Numbered from the stretch's first letter, positions 34,701 through 47,260 are shown. The stretch is DNA of 64,000 nucleotides from Saussurea involucrata (GCA_033807775.1 CM066320.1:184244284-184308283), one strand, 5' to 3'. Translations and numbers: made by a program. Notes: a model not told the origin generated them from the letters alone.

Positions 34701-35690
34701 TTCTCTTACTTCTGCTGATTCTAGCTTATTTGTTAAAGCTAATGATAAAAGACTAGCAATTGTACTGGTCTATGTGGACGATTTAATCATAACAAGAGAC
34801 TGGAAGGAAGAAATTTCTTAAACAAAAGAGAATTTATCAGTTCGATTTCATATGAAAGAACATGGATGACTCAAACATTTTTTGGGTCTGGAAATCGATC
34901 ACACAGAGAAGGGGCTCTTTCTTCATCCACAAAAGTATTCAAGAGATTTGTTGAAAAAGTTTGGCATGTTGGAGTGCAAACCGATATCAACTCCAATGGA
35001 GCAGAATGTTCGAATGTGTGCTCATGAAGGAAACGATTTGGAAGACGCAACTATGAACCAAAAACTGGTTGGAAGTCTAATTTATCTGACTCTAACCAGA
35101 CCTGACATCACTCATTAAGTAAGTATGATGAGCAGGTACATGCGAAGTTCGAAGAAGCCACATTTAGAAGTAGTATGAAGGATTCTATGATATGTCAAGA
35201 ATACACTTAACTATGGAATTCTTTACGAAAAAGAAAGAGATTGCAGGTTAGTTGCTACTGTGATGTTGATTTTGCTGGAGACCATGATACTCGACGCTCA
35301 ACTACAGGGTATGTGTTCATGCTGGGAACACGAGCAATCTCTTGGTGTAGTAAACGACAACAAACCATGTCTTTGTCTACGGCTGAGGCAAAGTATCGAG
35401 CGGCAGCAATGGCGGCTCAAGCAAGTATGTGGCTTCATCAGTTACTAAAGGATTTATGTCAACCAACATAGTACGCAGTTCCGGTGTATTGCGACAATCG
35501 ATCAACGATATGTTTAGCTGAAAATCCGGTTTATCATGCAAGGACTAAACATATCAAAATTTGCTATCATTTCATCCGGGAAAAGGTTCTGCAAGAAGAA
35601 GTCGAGCTGAGGCAAATCAAGACTGAAGATCAGGCCGCTGACTTGTTCACAAAAGGCTTAGGTGGAAACAATCAACCGAAGTTGGTGTTG
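31708..35690 (+). pseudogene. copia gag-pol of C1 (many lesions)
   Basis: I start at ATG 31708 (MSDLQVIGGVKKLNNNNY), the first codon after the nested LTR that begins recognisable gag. Gag follows, then a zinc knuckle whose last Cys is Arg (CYICGRKGHIARFR). The protease reads VDSSCSKHM (Ser for Gly in D-S-G). Integrase has LWHMRLSHV, CAGCQYGKAH, FIDDFSRY and RTDNGG. RT has FKIKRRVDGSIERYKARLVA, QMDLKNAFLHGEL and YVDDLII. RNase H has DFAGDHDTRRSTTGYVF and STAEAKY. Lesions: an extra G near 33441 after DNGG, a frameshift near 33800, stops at 34234, 34819, 34867 and 35116, and more near 35180 and 35469. Confidence 0.9.
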
Positions 35691-35698
35691 AGGGGGAG
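35689..35698 (+). other. Polypurine tract of C1
   Basis: TGAGGGGGAG immediately precedes the 3' LTR start TGTTGAAAC. Confidence 0.8.
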
Positions 35699-35958
35699 TG
35701 TTGAAACAGTCAACACCAGTTGCTTGCAAGTAGTATTTGTTATTTTTTTTAATTTTAGTTGTTCTGATTTTTCTTCCCATGTTGGAATTGATTTAGTCTT
35801 CCTACTTATTAGGAGAGTTTGTTATCTCTAGTTATCTCTAGTCTGTTAGTTTTTGTAAGCCTATAAAAAGTCCATTTGATCTTAAAATAAATGCAAGCAA
35901 GATTCCAGCTATCTTCTTAATTCTTTGTTGTTTCTTTCTCTGCTTTCTTTGTTTTTCA
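35699..35958 (+). repeat. 3' LTR of C1
   Basis: It runs from TGTTGAAACAGTC to GTTTTTCA, followed by the target duplication CATAG. Confidence 0.9.
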
Positions 35959-35963
35959 CATAG

Positions 35964-36655
35964 TGTTGGATTTGTGACTTAACTAGCTAGTTTTCAAGAC
36001 AGTTTTCCCTTGTAGTGAACGATAGTGCAGTTTTTCAAGCGCGATCAAGTCATGCTTTGGAAGATTGTAAGTGGCCTTAGGGAGGTTGCTTCAACATCTA
36101 GATTAGGCCTCATAGTACAAGTTAACTAGTCACGAAAATAACGAGTTTGGATAAGAAATATACCTCCATATGATGCTAACTTCTCTTGAATGCTACTATG
36201 TAAACTCATTTGCTTTTCAATGGTGTCTCAAGAACACTAAGAACATTTTAAGAACTTGATAAATCTTCTATCCTTTAATTTTTGTATATATGAAGAGGGA
36301 AAATGAGAGAGAGAATGAGTTAATCCTGCTAAATATCTTCAAATCACTAAAACATGGGATAAAAATCTTATTTCAAATATAATACCACCATTTGCTCTTT
36401 TCGATAATATCAAATAGAGTTCAAATTTCATTTAAATTTTATAGCTCCTAAATAAGTATTGACTTTCAATAATGATATAAAAGTGAGTCTTTATACCATA
36501 ACTCTCTCATTCCTTTGTATAAGTAATCTCGTTTAGAAAAAAGGGTAGAGCAGAGAAAAATATTCAGTTGTCTTCTTCTTTTTTGCCATGTTTCTGGCAA
36601 ACTTGGAAGCCAAACTAGGGAGTTCTACCTCAAGATTGTAGGATCTTATTGTTAC
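35964..36655. repeat. Probable old copia-type LTR remnant, left part
   Basis: Noncoding sequence starting TGTTGGATTTGTG. Its continuation after element A (51117-51425) carries ATAGTGGAACCACG and ends CCCCAACA, so the ends pair as TGTTGG/CCAACA. The length without A would be about 1 kb. I found no matching target duplication. Confidence 0.4.
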
Positions 36656-37090
36656 TGTTAATGCCAAAAATCGTCCAGAAGGATAACTTAAGGTTGATTG
36701 TGGAGCTTAACAACTAAAGAATATGAATCTTGCGACAAACCGTGCGACAAAGACAGAAAACGTAAATAAGACAAAGATTTTGGTAACGCGGGAAAAACCT
36801 CAACGAGGAAAAAACCCGCAGACGACTTTGGGGGGTCGTTGCTGCACTATGGTCGCCAAACAGGGGCGATATCCTTATGTTTCGAGTGTTGGAGGTACAA
36901 TAATTACAATACAAATGAAATAAAGACTTGAAATGTAAAATAACAAGTGAATCGTGCGTAAGAAACTGGTGCGTCGTGTGTAAGGATTGGGCGTCGTGCG
37001 TATAAGTCGTGCGTCGTGAACAATCTTTTTATGAGATAATTATTTGCTCTGAGTGTTTTTTTTCAATCAGATATCCGCAAGTGAGGCTGG
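36656..37090 (-). repeat. Left LTR of A, first part
   Basis: Starts TGTTAATGCC and breaks off at GAGGCTGG, where B is inserted. The intact right LTR reads through the same point as GAGGCTGGGATCTTCG. The stretch contains repeated GTGCGTCGTG motifs. Confidence 0.9.
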
Positions 37091-38043
37091 TGTTAATGCC
37101 AAAAATCGCACCAAAGGAACAACTTAAGGTCGATGTGGACTTAATCAACTAAAGAAAGGATCTTTCGACGAGACGTGCGACGAGGGAAAAAATAAACGAG
37201 ACAAGGGATTTGATGAAGCAGGAAAAACCTCAAGCAAGGAAAAAACCTGCGGACGACAGTGGGTGTCGTCGCTGCACTATGGTCGCCAATCAGGGGCGAC
37301 GTTCTTGGTACTGGCGTCGGTCGTACGATGATTACAATACAAATGAAGGAAATGCTTCGAAATGTAAAGTACAAGTGTTTAAAATGTAAAAACAGGTGTT
37401 TGTCGTGTGTGAATACAAAGTGTGAACTTCTGGTCGAGGGCTGTTGTCGTGTGTCGAGAGCGATATTTGAGCTTTCCTTCGAGTGTTCTTGAGTTCGCAG
37501 TAGGGTTCTGGCTTTCAGTACTTGATCTCCAGAGTTTGAATGTTCTTTGCTATGAGTTTGGATGATTTTCTCTGCTGTTTGGTGATGTTCGCTGATGTAT
37601 ACTGGATGTTAACTGATGTCCTTTGAAATGAGGCTTTAGCTTGACTTTTATAGTCTTTGTGCCATTAATTAGCTCCATTAATGATTTGATCAACGGCTAC
37701 AATGGCTGGAAACGGTCGCCGGAGTGAATATCCATAATGATCTTCGTCCGTTACGGTCGCTTGCTGTTAATGGCTTTGACTCCTGCATTAAATACTTAAC
37801 AAACGTAACAGTCAAGGTTAACGTTAGCTTTGGTCGAAGGTGCAATGATCTTACGCGATGGTCGTACGGGACGGGCGATGCTATGGTCGTGCGTCATGGG
37901 AGACGTATGACTTACCTTTTACGGGAGACGACGGATGTTTTATGGGTTCTTGTCGAGACCTTATCTTAATACAAGATTTGGATTATAACGTGCGTCTTAC
38001 CTGCTCTGGTCATGGTCGTACGACGTGATTTTTTGCCCAAACA
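37091..38043 (-). repeat. LTR of B (left on map, 3' in the element)
   Basis: 953 bp, plus-strand ends TGTTAATGCC and GCCCAAACA. On the minus strand it is preceded by a polypurine tract (TTTTGGGGGCAAAC at 38044-38057), which fixes element orientation. Confidence 0.92.
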
Positions 38044-38411
38044 GTTTGCCCCCAAAATTTGAAATTTGAATGTCAAATTTAAGTTTTAAATTTTGTCAAT
38101 CAGACGCATAAGACAAGAGTTAGAAATTACCTCAATCGCCTTGGAGCTAGACTGGTCCGTTTCTAACTGAACGAGAAGTTGAAAAGGGAACGAGGTCATG
38201 ACGTCATACTGACACACGATGATGCTTACCAGCTGTCGAGGACAGGTGTCGACGATCCCTGTGGTCATACAAAAGGACGGGGATGCGCGGCGATCATCAA
38301 AGGGCTCGACCTGACATGACCGACTGCATAAATAAAGATTACGATGGATCTTTTCTTGGCGATTTCCTAATTTAAGTTTTTCTGAGATCATATAAGATAC
38401 GACCCTCCAGT

Positions 38412-40545
38412 TTGCGTATGCGTCGCAAGTCTATTGCTAGAAAGCCTAGAAAAAACTGGGATATTTGGGGCCTCTCAGAAGTGCAAATCAATTTAACGGG
38501 GCTGGCAATGTCGACAGAGCCTAGAAGCACCATTAAAAACGAAGAAGATCTCGACGACTTTAGAAGTCTAGCGAGGATTCCCATGGGGATTACCGTAAGC
38601 AAGGTTGGCAAGGTTCGACCGGAAATGTGCCCCGAGGGGTACATTGTTATATACGAATACCCGTTCAAAATAGGATTTCATGTGTGAATTTGATCTTTCG
38701 CTGGGGCAACTGATGCCCCAGTTCTGGCGAGTTATCTTGATCATCGAACGACTTACCTCCAACTGGAATCCACCGATGAATGTGAGGGACCTTCTGACGG
38801 CGTATAAGGTCAAGAATGACCGGTACCGTCGCTATAGCTTGTTTTCAAGGTTCAAGGGTGATCGTACCCTGGTTTTAAATACTGCGGTCAACGACCGTGG
38901 ATGGAAGATAGTGACTGGATTAGGGAGGGTTGGAATATGACGGGTGAGCCTTTGATTGTACGTTTTCATGTTACTCTGTCACTCGATTGTTTCTTCGACT
39001 GATCTTCTTTTTTACTCGTAGATATTGATTTCGATAAGGTAGAGCCGGATGATGCTTCTCGGGCTAAGATCGAAAAGTTCTTGGAATTTAGTACTGAAGA
39101 CCGGTCGTACGTCATGCGTCATTTGATAGACGAGGATGATGACACCGTTTTCTTGAGCGACATAATGAGGATGGGTCGAGAGGAGAAAGAAGGAGAGGAA
39201 GACTCTGAGAAGACTGAGGAGGAATTGAAGAGCGAAGAACCAGAGGTAGAGATAATTGGTAAGTATCCTTTTGTCTTCTTTTCGCTTGACCTGGTCTTTC
39301 TCTGTTCTGAATCGTCTAATTTCTTTCTTTTACCGTACAGGTGAATCTCAAGCACATGCGACGTCTTCTGTTGCTAGGAAGATGGCCCAAGTCGAAGTAG
39401 CTCGCAAGGCGAGGGAGAAGGACGTTTCGACAACTGGGTCGGGAGTCCTGAAGAGAAAAGAGGCCCCGACAGCCGGGTCGGGCCTCTTAAAGAGGACAAA
39501 GGTGTCCGTTCTGAGGGAACCGTCTTTGAAGACGGTAACCCATCGAGGGTTGCCTTGTCCAGGAAGGCGAAGGCGTCGGTTGCGACCGGCGCGAAATCTG
39601 TGGATACTGCGCAATGGGCGACGATGTCTCCCATCGTCCTATCCGGCCCTTCATCGGCCGACAGGGGCAAAGGCGTGCAGAAGGGACCTTTGGGGGAAAC
39701 GACGGTCAACTTTACGTTTCCGTCGGGTTTTCTGGACGACAATGTCTTGGACGAGACGAAGTTGTTCCCCCATTCGGAAAAATATTTGCTTCCGTCTTTC
39801 AGGGAGCGTTTTGACGGGTTTTCTTTCGAGAAGAAAGAGTTCCATACAGCTGGACTCTTATTCTTGGTAAGCCTTTCTTTCAAGACTTGTCGTTTGTCGT
39901 TTGTCGTTGTCGTTGTCGTTGTTTACTAATGCCGCTCATATTATGATTCTTCAGGCGTTCCAAGCTTCCCTGGCATTGCATGCCGAAACGACGAATATAG
40001 AGGTTTCAACGGCTTCTGTTACCAAAGATGAAGATGCAGCGTTAGCTAAAGAGAAAGCTGCTTTGGAGCATGAAGAAGCGATGTCGGTGCGCCTTGACCA
40101 TGCCCTGGACGAATTGGATGCCCTCAGTCATACAAGAGACGAGATAAACTCGCGTTTGAAGGAGTCCTTGATTTTGATGCGCGACCAGAGAGAGGAGCTG
40201 GAGGGGATGAAGGAATCCATAACCGCGAAGAGGAAGGAAGTCGAGGGAATCAAGGCTAAAGTGATAAATTTGAAGAAGGAGTCTGATGAGTTGAAGGACG
40301 AAAATAAGTCTTTCTTTTCTTATGCTCGACTTACTGCGCGTGCGGCAGTTATGCGACGTCACCTGCAGGGCAAGGATCCTTTGGCTTCAGCGTCAGATGA
40401 GTTGCGTCTCTTTTATGAGAGAGTCAGGACCGAGAGGGATCTCAACTTGGACGATGAGAAGGATGTTGAGGAGGAGGTGGCAGGCGAAAGCCTTCGGGAC
40501 GGGACTTCGGGCATGAGTGCGACGGATGTTCCTCCTTTAATTTAG
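38412..40545 (+). pseudogene. Opposite-strand Transposase_28-like coiled-coil gene of B, four exons
   Basis: The gene runs opposite to gag. Exon 1 (38412-38943) codes for a basic start (MRMRRKSIARKPRKNW) and a domain with YPFKIGF and LGQLMPQFWRV that I take for the gypsy-type Transposase_28 family. Introns 38944-39021, 39259-39340 and 39867-39954 are GT-AG and 78-88 bases long. Exon 2 is acidic (many EE runs), exon 3 carries a repeated basic motif (GSGVLKRKEAPTAGSGLLKR), exon 4 (39955-40545) is a long coiled coil ending DVPPLI. Breaks: about 32 bases lost near 38675 after YPFKIGF, about 43 lost near 38909, and a frame change near 39537. The function is unknown. Confidence 0.75.
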
Positions 40546-41394
40546 GAATTTTATTTTGTTTTGCTTTGCTGCTCGACTGTTGATGGTCGAGCGTGTACCT
40601 GACGATCTTTTCAGTAAATGCACTTTTTGTTTGAACTTGTGTTTTCATATACTTGGTAAGCAAATATCACATCGATGGAATGTAAGATACATAGGAAATC
40701 ATGCGACTAAGGCCTTTATTGTAATACGATGAGAATAACGTAAAACACATATAAGAACACGCGATTAAAGCATCCATTCAGGGTATAAAAGCTAAGAAAC
40801 TTAGATGTAAGTTATTTAGGCTTTGCGATTGTATGACGAGATCGTACGAGGAATTTGCATCGTATGCCCTTGTGGAGGGATGATCGGGGAAGAAGATCCT
40901 TTATTTCGTGCGATTCTGCGAATTTAAAGTCATATAGTAGACTTAATGGTTACTTCCGTGCGATTCTGCGATAATCTGTCGTGCGATTTTGAGATAAAAC
41001 GATGTCGGGGGTCGTTGGCTCATCAACGACCCTCCGATGCTTAAGTCAGTAAACGTTTTGTGAGAAAAAATCGCATGAGAAAGAGTTAGAGAACATACCA
41101 TTTCAAACTCTCTCTATTTGCCCCCTGTCATTTATTACCGTATCCTTTTTTGGGAGGAAAAGATAGGTTTTAAATGACAGAATGACACGGAGAAATATTG
41201 TCCTGCGATCGACTATGTTGTCGTGCGACGAGGCACCATAGTAGATTTATCCCTGTGGAAAAGATATTAATTTAGGGATAGAAGAACGAACCTGTCGAGA
41301 GCTTGAGCTTGCGACTTCAGTTTATTTTCTAGGCTTCAAAGTAGACTTGTAGCACTCACGAGCGACTCCAGGATTCCCCATGGCGTAGGGAATT
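40546..41394. other. Noncoding middle of element B
   Basis: Between the two convergent genes of B. It is rich in TCGTGCGAC-type motifs and has no coding features. This is where protease, RT and integrase would be expected in an autonomous relative. Confidence 0.55.
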
Positions 41395-43140
41395 TCAATT
41401 GATAACTTTTGCATGCTCGGGAGTCGACGGTCGATGGTCATTAGCTGGAACAGCGACATCGTCGATGATGTCCTTGAGATTTCCTTTCGGGAAATGATAT
41501 GCTAGTTCCTTCTTCAATGCGATACAGTCGTCTGTCGCATGACCATGATCGGCATGGAAGTCGCACCACTTTGATTTGTCTTTCTTAGCATCGTCCAGGT
41601 CGGACTTCTTTGGCCATCGAATGGTTGTTTGGGTGGTCTTCAGAGCTTCGACTAAGTCTTTAGCTGACCCTTTGAACCCATAAGAGGAGATCTTGGGGTA
41701 CACGGGGAATTTAGTCGCGGTTTTAGCTTCTGCCTTCGTCTTGAAACGAACGTTTGAAATTTGACGCACTGGTTCTAATCTGGATATGGCTTTCGGCTTG
41801 AATTTTGGCTTCTTGACACCTAACGGCTTCTTGTCGTCAGTGTGCTTACCCTCATATATGCCAAGGTTCGAGCTTGGACGTCTTCGAAAGTCTCTGGGGG
41901 ATACTTGGTCAGGTCGGTGTATAGACCCGAACTATCGTCTAGACCACACTTATAGGCTTCGATCGCGGTTTTTACATCGCAATTGCGGATGCTGATCATT
42001 TCGGCATTGAATCTATTGAAATAATTTCGAATAGACTCATTGCTCTTCTGCATGACATAGTACAGATCACTAGTCTGCTTTTCCATCTTACGACTGCTGG
42101 CGAATTGCCGGGAGAATTGGTTGACCAATTCGGCGAACGACCCGATTGATTTGGGTTTGAGATTGATCAACCACTGGAGAGCTGGACCGGTGAGATTTGC
42201 CCCGAAACTCTTGCACATACATACTTCCTGGTACATGTGTGGAATCGAGATCGTCCACATGAGCTGCTTATACTGCGCGACGTGCTCAGTCGGATCGGTC
42301 ACACCCGAATACTTGGGAGTGAAGGCAGGAATGTTATACTTCTTTGGGGACCTCGACGGTGGCGATCTCGTCGATGAAGGGCGATGCCTGATATCCCAAG
42401 CGAGGCTCGACGTCGACAGGCACGGCTGCCCCAGGCAACTTGGCGAGCAAGGATAGGACGCTCTCATTTTGGTCTTCTAACATCTTCAAACGCTGGGCGA
42501 CGGGATCGTTAAGATCAGGATTTGTCCCTGTCGAGGGATTGGTCCCTGGACTAGTGCCATTACCATGTGACGAACCATTGGTATCCCCGTTGAACGGGAC
42601 GAAATATGGCTGCGACCCATAGTGGAATTGCTGCGGTCCATTCTGAAACGGCTGCGATCCTTGCTGGAAAGGCTGCGATCCATCGTGGAGTGGTTGAGAT
42701 CTACCTTGAGGTCCATTCTGAAATTGCTGCTGAAATGGTTGCGACCCCTGCTGGAAAGGCTGCGACCCTTGTAATGGCTGAGACCCATTATTCACGGGTG
42801 GTGGCCTTGTGTGTTGAGGAGGAACTGTCCCAAACTGAGGATTTGGGTTGAACGTCCCTGGCTGTTGATTCTGCATGAACGGGCCTGGATGCTGATTCTA
42901 CGCGGATGAACCTGGATTCGGGACAAATGGTTTAGGGCCATTCTGGTCGAACGATCTTGGAATTGGGTTCTGCACGAACGACCTAGGACCATTTTGAGGC
43001 CCAAGAGGATTTCTTAACCGCGCGATCTCCTCAGCTGCTCTGCGATTCTGCTCTGCCATTGCATTGAGCTGATTCCTGGCGACTTCGAGCTCCTGATACA
43101 CCTGAGCAACAGCTTGCTGCGGATTTCTAGGGGCTGCCAT
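41395..43140 (-). pseudogene. gag of B (frameshifted, protease lost)
   Basis: Minus strand, starting MAAPRNPQQAVAQVYQELEV, a helical N-terminus. A long low-complexity part follows with repeats of the type GSQPFQQ and NGPQ, then a capsid region (FAELVNQFSRQFASSRK, SDLYYVMQKSNESIRNYF, CGLDDSSGLYTDL). The end has the C/H pattern CDFHADHGHATDDC with LKKEL. The frame changes near 42890, near 42340 and near 41800. Downstream of EHAKVIN the protease region present in A is missing: the sequence passes directly to the noncoding middle, with about 0.5 kb deleted relative to A. Confidence 0.82.
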
Positions 43141-43221
43141 TATTCCTGTAATAGAGAGCAGAAAAAAACTCCAAGAAACTATTAGTAGGGTGCACGTTCA
43201 TCGAGGATTTTCTCTAGATGA

Positions 43222-43243
43222 GGTCCCACGGATGGCGCCAAAC
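43222..43243 (-). other. Primer binding site candidate of B
   Basis: On the minus strand TTTGGCGCCATCCGTGGGAC lies just inside the 5' LTR, the place of the tRNA primer site. Element A has the near-identical TTTGGCGCCCACCGTGGGGC at the same place. I did not assign the tRNA. Confidence 0.65.
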
Positions 43244-44195
43244 TGTTAATGCCAAAAATCGCACCAAAGGAACAACTTAAGGTCGATGTGGACTTAATCA
43301 ACTAAAGAAAGGATCTTTCGACGAGACGTGCGACGAGGGAAAAAATAAACGAGACAAGGGATTTGATGACGCAGGAAAAACCTCAAGCGAGGAAAAAACC
43401 TGCGGACAACAGTGGGTGTCGTCGCTGCACTATGGTCGCCAATCAGGGGCGACGTCCTTGGTACTGGCGTCGGTCGTACGATGATTACAATACAAATGAA
43501 GGAAATGCTTCGAAATGTAAAGTACAAGTGTTTAAAATGTAAAAACAGGTGTTTGTCGTGTGTGAATACAAAGTGTGAACTTCTGGTCGAGGGCTGTTGT
43601 CGTGCGTCGAGAGCGATACTTGAGCTTTCCTTCGAGTGTTCTTGAGTTCGCAGTAGGGTTCTGGCTTTCAGTACTTGATCTCCAGAGTTTGAATGTTCTT
43701 TGCTATGAGTTTGGATGATTTTCTCTACTGTTTGGTGATGTTCGCTGATGTATACTGGATGTTAACTGATGTCCTTTGAAATGAGGCTTTAGCTTGACTT
43801 TTATAGTCTTCGTGCCATTAATTATCTCCATTAATGATTTGATCAACGGCTACAACGGCTGGAAACGGTCGTCGGAGTGAATATCCATAATGATCTTCGT
43901 CTGTTACGGTCGCTTGCTGTTAATGGCTTTGACTCCTGCATTAAATACTTAACAAACGTAACAGTCAAGGTTAACGTTAGCTTTGGTCGAAGGTGCAATG
44001 ATCTTACGCGATGGTCGTACGGGACGGGCGATGCTATGGTAGTGCGTCATGGGAGACGTACGACTTACCTTTTACGGGAGACGACAGATGTTTTATGGGT
44101 TCTTGTCGAGACCTTATCTTAATACAAGATTTGATTATAACGTGCGTCTTACCTGCTCTGGTCATGGTCGTACGACGTGATTTTTTTCCCAAACA
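43244..44195 (-). repeat. LTR of B (right on map, 5' in the element)
   Basis: 952 bp, nearly identical to 37091-38043. Confidence 0.92.
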
Positions 44196-44200
44196 GCTGG

Positions 44201-44550
44201 GATCTTCGTATTTATAGTCTTCGTAGCTTTAACTGGCCCTCATGAATGTAGGAATAACGGTCGCAACGGTCGTCGGAATTAAGGCTCATTAACTGTCTTC
44301 GTCGGTTACGGCCGTTGGTCATTAATGACATTGATTCCTGCATTAAACAGTGAAAAACATAACAGAAATATCATATGTTAGTCGGTCGAGGTCGCGGGGT
44401 ATGTCACGTCGGTCGAGGTCATGAGGTACTTTCGACTTCGACTTTGGTCCAAAGATAAAGTGTTTATGATTTGACTTTAGTATGGAAAAGTGTAATAAAT
44501 GCTCTCAGTGTTTTGGTCGTGGTCGAGACTGGTGATATTTTACCCAAACA
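44201..44550 (-). repeat. Left LTR of A, second part
   Basis: Continues the A LTR after the B insertion and its duplicated GCTGG, ending TACCCAAACA. A polypurine tract for A follows on the minus strand (TTTTGGGGGCAAAC at 44551-44564). Confidence 0.9.
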
Positions 44551-45020
44551 GTTTGCCCCCAAAATTTAAAAATGGAGTGGCAAATTCAAGTTTCAAAAAG
44601 TTTTTAAATTTTGTTAGTCGGACGTCTAGGGTCGTGACACGTATCGAAAATCTCTTCAGTTGCCTTGGAACTGGATTGGTCCAATTCTAACTAAAGAGGA
44701 AGTCGAAAAGGGGATAAGGCCGTGGCGTCATGCTGACGTGCGATCGTGCCTAACAGCTGTAAGTGCCAGGTGTCGACGATCTGTCGAGTATTCAAAAAGG
44801 CAAGGGCACGTGTCGACCATCGGGCGACTTGACCTGACACGATCTTTTACATAAATAGCGACCCACGATGGATCTTTTTTATTTTACGATTTCAGAGAGA
44901 TTCTTTCCGATTTCTTGCTGTTCTTCGTTCAATCCCTTCCAACCCTGCAAGAATCTTTGACCAAGTTAGAAATTTCGAGGTTTTTAGGCGCCTATATAAG
45001 GTACGATTCTCAGTCTTTGT

Positions 45021-47260
45021 ATGCGTCGTAAGTCGATTGCTAGGAAACCTAGGAAGAACTGGGACATTTGGGGCTTTTCAGACCTACAGATTTGGTTAAC
45101 AGGGTTAGCGATGTCGACAGAACCTAGGAGTACCATTCAGGATCAAGATGATCTCGATAGCTTTAGAAATCTAGCGAAAATCCCTACGGAGATTTCAGTG
45201 AGCAAGGTCGGTCAGATTCGATCGGAGATGTGCGCCATGGGATACGTCGTGATATATGAGTATCCTTTCAAGATAGGTTTCGAATGGCCCTACTAACCTC
45301 TGGCGAAGTCCTTTATGTGCGAGTTCGACCTCTCGCCGGGGCAACTGATGCCCCAGTTCTGGAGGGTCATCCAGGTTGTCGAGCGACTTACCAGGAACTG
45401 GGAGTCGCCGATGAACGTGAAAGACCTCTTGACTGCTTATCAAGTCAAGGTGGACACGTATCGTCGCTACAACTTTTTTTCTAGGTATAAGGGCGATCGT
45501 ACCTTGGTTCTGAAAACTGCGGTCAACGACCGCAAATGGAAGACCAGGTACGTCTTCATGCGGGTAGCGACACTGGATCCCGACAGTGATTGGATCAGGT
45601 CCGGATGGAACATGGCGGGTGAGTTTTAGCTTTGGTCGAGTGTCTATATTATGTTTACTGCTTCGTTTCTCAACTAATCTTCTTTCTTTGTATTTTCATA
45701 TATTAATTTTGACAACGTAAAGCCCAACGACGATTCCAAGACTAAGATCGAGAAGTTCTTGGAGATCAGTCCTGATGAATCACACGACACTTAGTGGACG
45801 AGGACCTGGTGTATTTGGGTGAAAATCGCCAAGAGAGTCGAGAGGAAGCAGAAGAAGAAGAAGAGGAAGAGGAGTCTGAGGAGACTGAGGAAGAAGAGAA
45901 GAAAGAGGAGTCGAAAGAAGAGGCAGAGGTAGAGATTATTGGTAAGTGTACCCTTCTCTGTTCGACATATTTCTTCCCTTGTTTCAATGTTTTAACTGTT
46001 CTTCCTCCCTCGTTTCACAGGAGAATCTTAGCAATCTCAGCCGAAAGTGTCGTCTGCGATGGCCAAGAGGGCGGCCCAAGCCAAACTGGCTCGCAAGGCG
46101 AGGGAAAAGAGGAAGGAGGCCCCGACAGCTGGGTCGGGGGTCTTGAAGAGAAAAGAGGCCCCGACAGCTGGGTCGGGAGTCCTGAAGAGGACAAGGATGT
46201 CCGTTCCGAAGGAACCGTCTTTGAAGACGGGCGGCTCGTCGAGAGTCGTTACATCTGAGAAGGCGAAGGCGTCGACCGCATCCGTCGAGAAGACTTCCGA
46301 CGCGATCGACGCAACACCCGTCGACCCCGCGCATCCGGCAAAATCGATGGTGTCTCCTTCTGCCATGTCGGGCCCCTCGTCGGCCGACAAGGGCAAGGGC
46401 GCGCAGACGGGAGAGGGCGAGAAAGAAGTCACGACGGTAAACTTCACGTTACCGTCGGATTTCATGGTTGATAATGTCCTGGACGGGACGAACTTGTTCC
46501 CTCACTTGGATAAGTTTCAGCTCCCCTCTTTCAGGGAGAGCTTCAACGGGGTCTCTGTCGAGAGTGTTGGGTCCTATGTTGCCGGACTGGCGTTTATGGT
46601 AAGTCTCTCTTTCAAGACCTGTTTCACGTTGTCGTTGTCGAGTATTTACTAATATGCTTTTATGTGTTTCAGACGTTTCAGTCTTCTTTGGCCCTGCATG
46701 CCGAGAGACGAAGATAGAAGGCCTAGTGTCTTCCGCTCTTAAGAGATGACGCGGCATTGGAGAGGGAGAAGTCCGCCCTGGCACGTGCCGAGGATATGTC
46801 GATACGACTTGATGATGCTCTGAACGAGCTGGAAGCCGTCGGACATGCTAAGGACGAGGTGAACTCTCGTCTGAAGCAATCCTTGTCTCTGATCGCCGAC
46901 CAGAGGGAGGAGCTAGACAAGACGAAGGAGTCCTTGACCGTGAAGGAGAAAGAGGTCGAGGAGTCCAAGTCCAAGGTGGCGGATTTGGAGAAGGAGGTGA
47001 GGGAACTCAAGGACGAGGTTGCGTCCACTTTTGCCCTAGCTCGTTTGACAGCTCGGGCGGCGATCATGCGGCAGCACCTGTCGGGGAAGAATCCCCTTGC
47101 GTCTGCGACAGACGAGCTGGCCTTCTTCTTGGCCAAAGTCGGGTCTGAGAGAGATCTAGGCTCCGACAATGAGAAGGAGGTTGAGGAAGAAGAGGCGGAC
47201 GAGGGCCTCCAGGGCGAAGCCTCGGGCAAGGACGCTGCTGTCGATCCTCCTTTGCCTTAG
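45021..47260 (+). pseudogene. Opposite-strand Transposase_28-like coiled-coil gene of A, four exons
   Basis: Same gene as in B, starting RRKSIARKPRKNWDIWG. Exon 1 runs to 45618 and includes YPFKIGFEWPY, a single in-frame stop at 45294-45296, then FDLSPGQLMPQFWRVIQV. Intron 1 has a good donor (GTGAGT at 45619), but the acceptor near 45706 has lost its AG. Introns 2 (45942-46020) and 3 (46599-46672) are canonical. Exon 2 is very acidic (EEEEEEEE and similar), exon 3 repeats EAPTAGSGVLKR, exon 4 (46673-47260) is a coiled coil (ELDKTKESLTVKEKEVEESK). A one-base loss near 46710 shifts exon 4. The role is unknown; relatives are reported as extra genes in some Ty3/gypsy lineages. Confidence 0.75.

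Larger units (their letters stand above)
29439..35958 (+). mobile_element. Ty1/copia element C1, decayed, with nested solo LTR
   Basis: Two LTRs (29439-29684 and 35699-35958) bound gag-pol and are flanked by the perfect duplication CATAG (29434-29438 and 35959-35963). The primer site resembles the initiator-Met tRNA complement and a polypurine tract precedes the 3' LTR. A 1955-bp solo LTR entered the leader later (29723-31677). Many coding lesions make it inactive. Confidence 0.92.
37091..44195 (-). mobile_element. Gypsy-like non-autonomous element B nested in A
   Basis: Complete element of 7105 bp with LTRs 37091-38043 and 43244-44195, flanked by GCTGG (37086-37090 and 44196-44200). It has the same plan as A: gag on the minus strand next to its 5' LTR, coiled-coil gene on the plus strand near its 3' LTR. 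The protease has been deleted and no RT or integrase remains. The LTRs differ at roughly 17 positions by eye, mostly transitions, so insertion is fairly recent. Confidence 0.92.
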
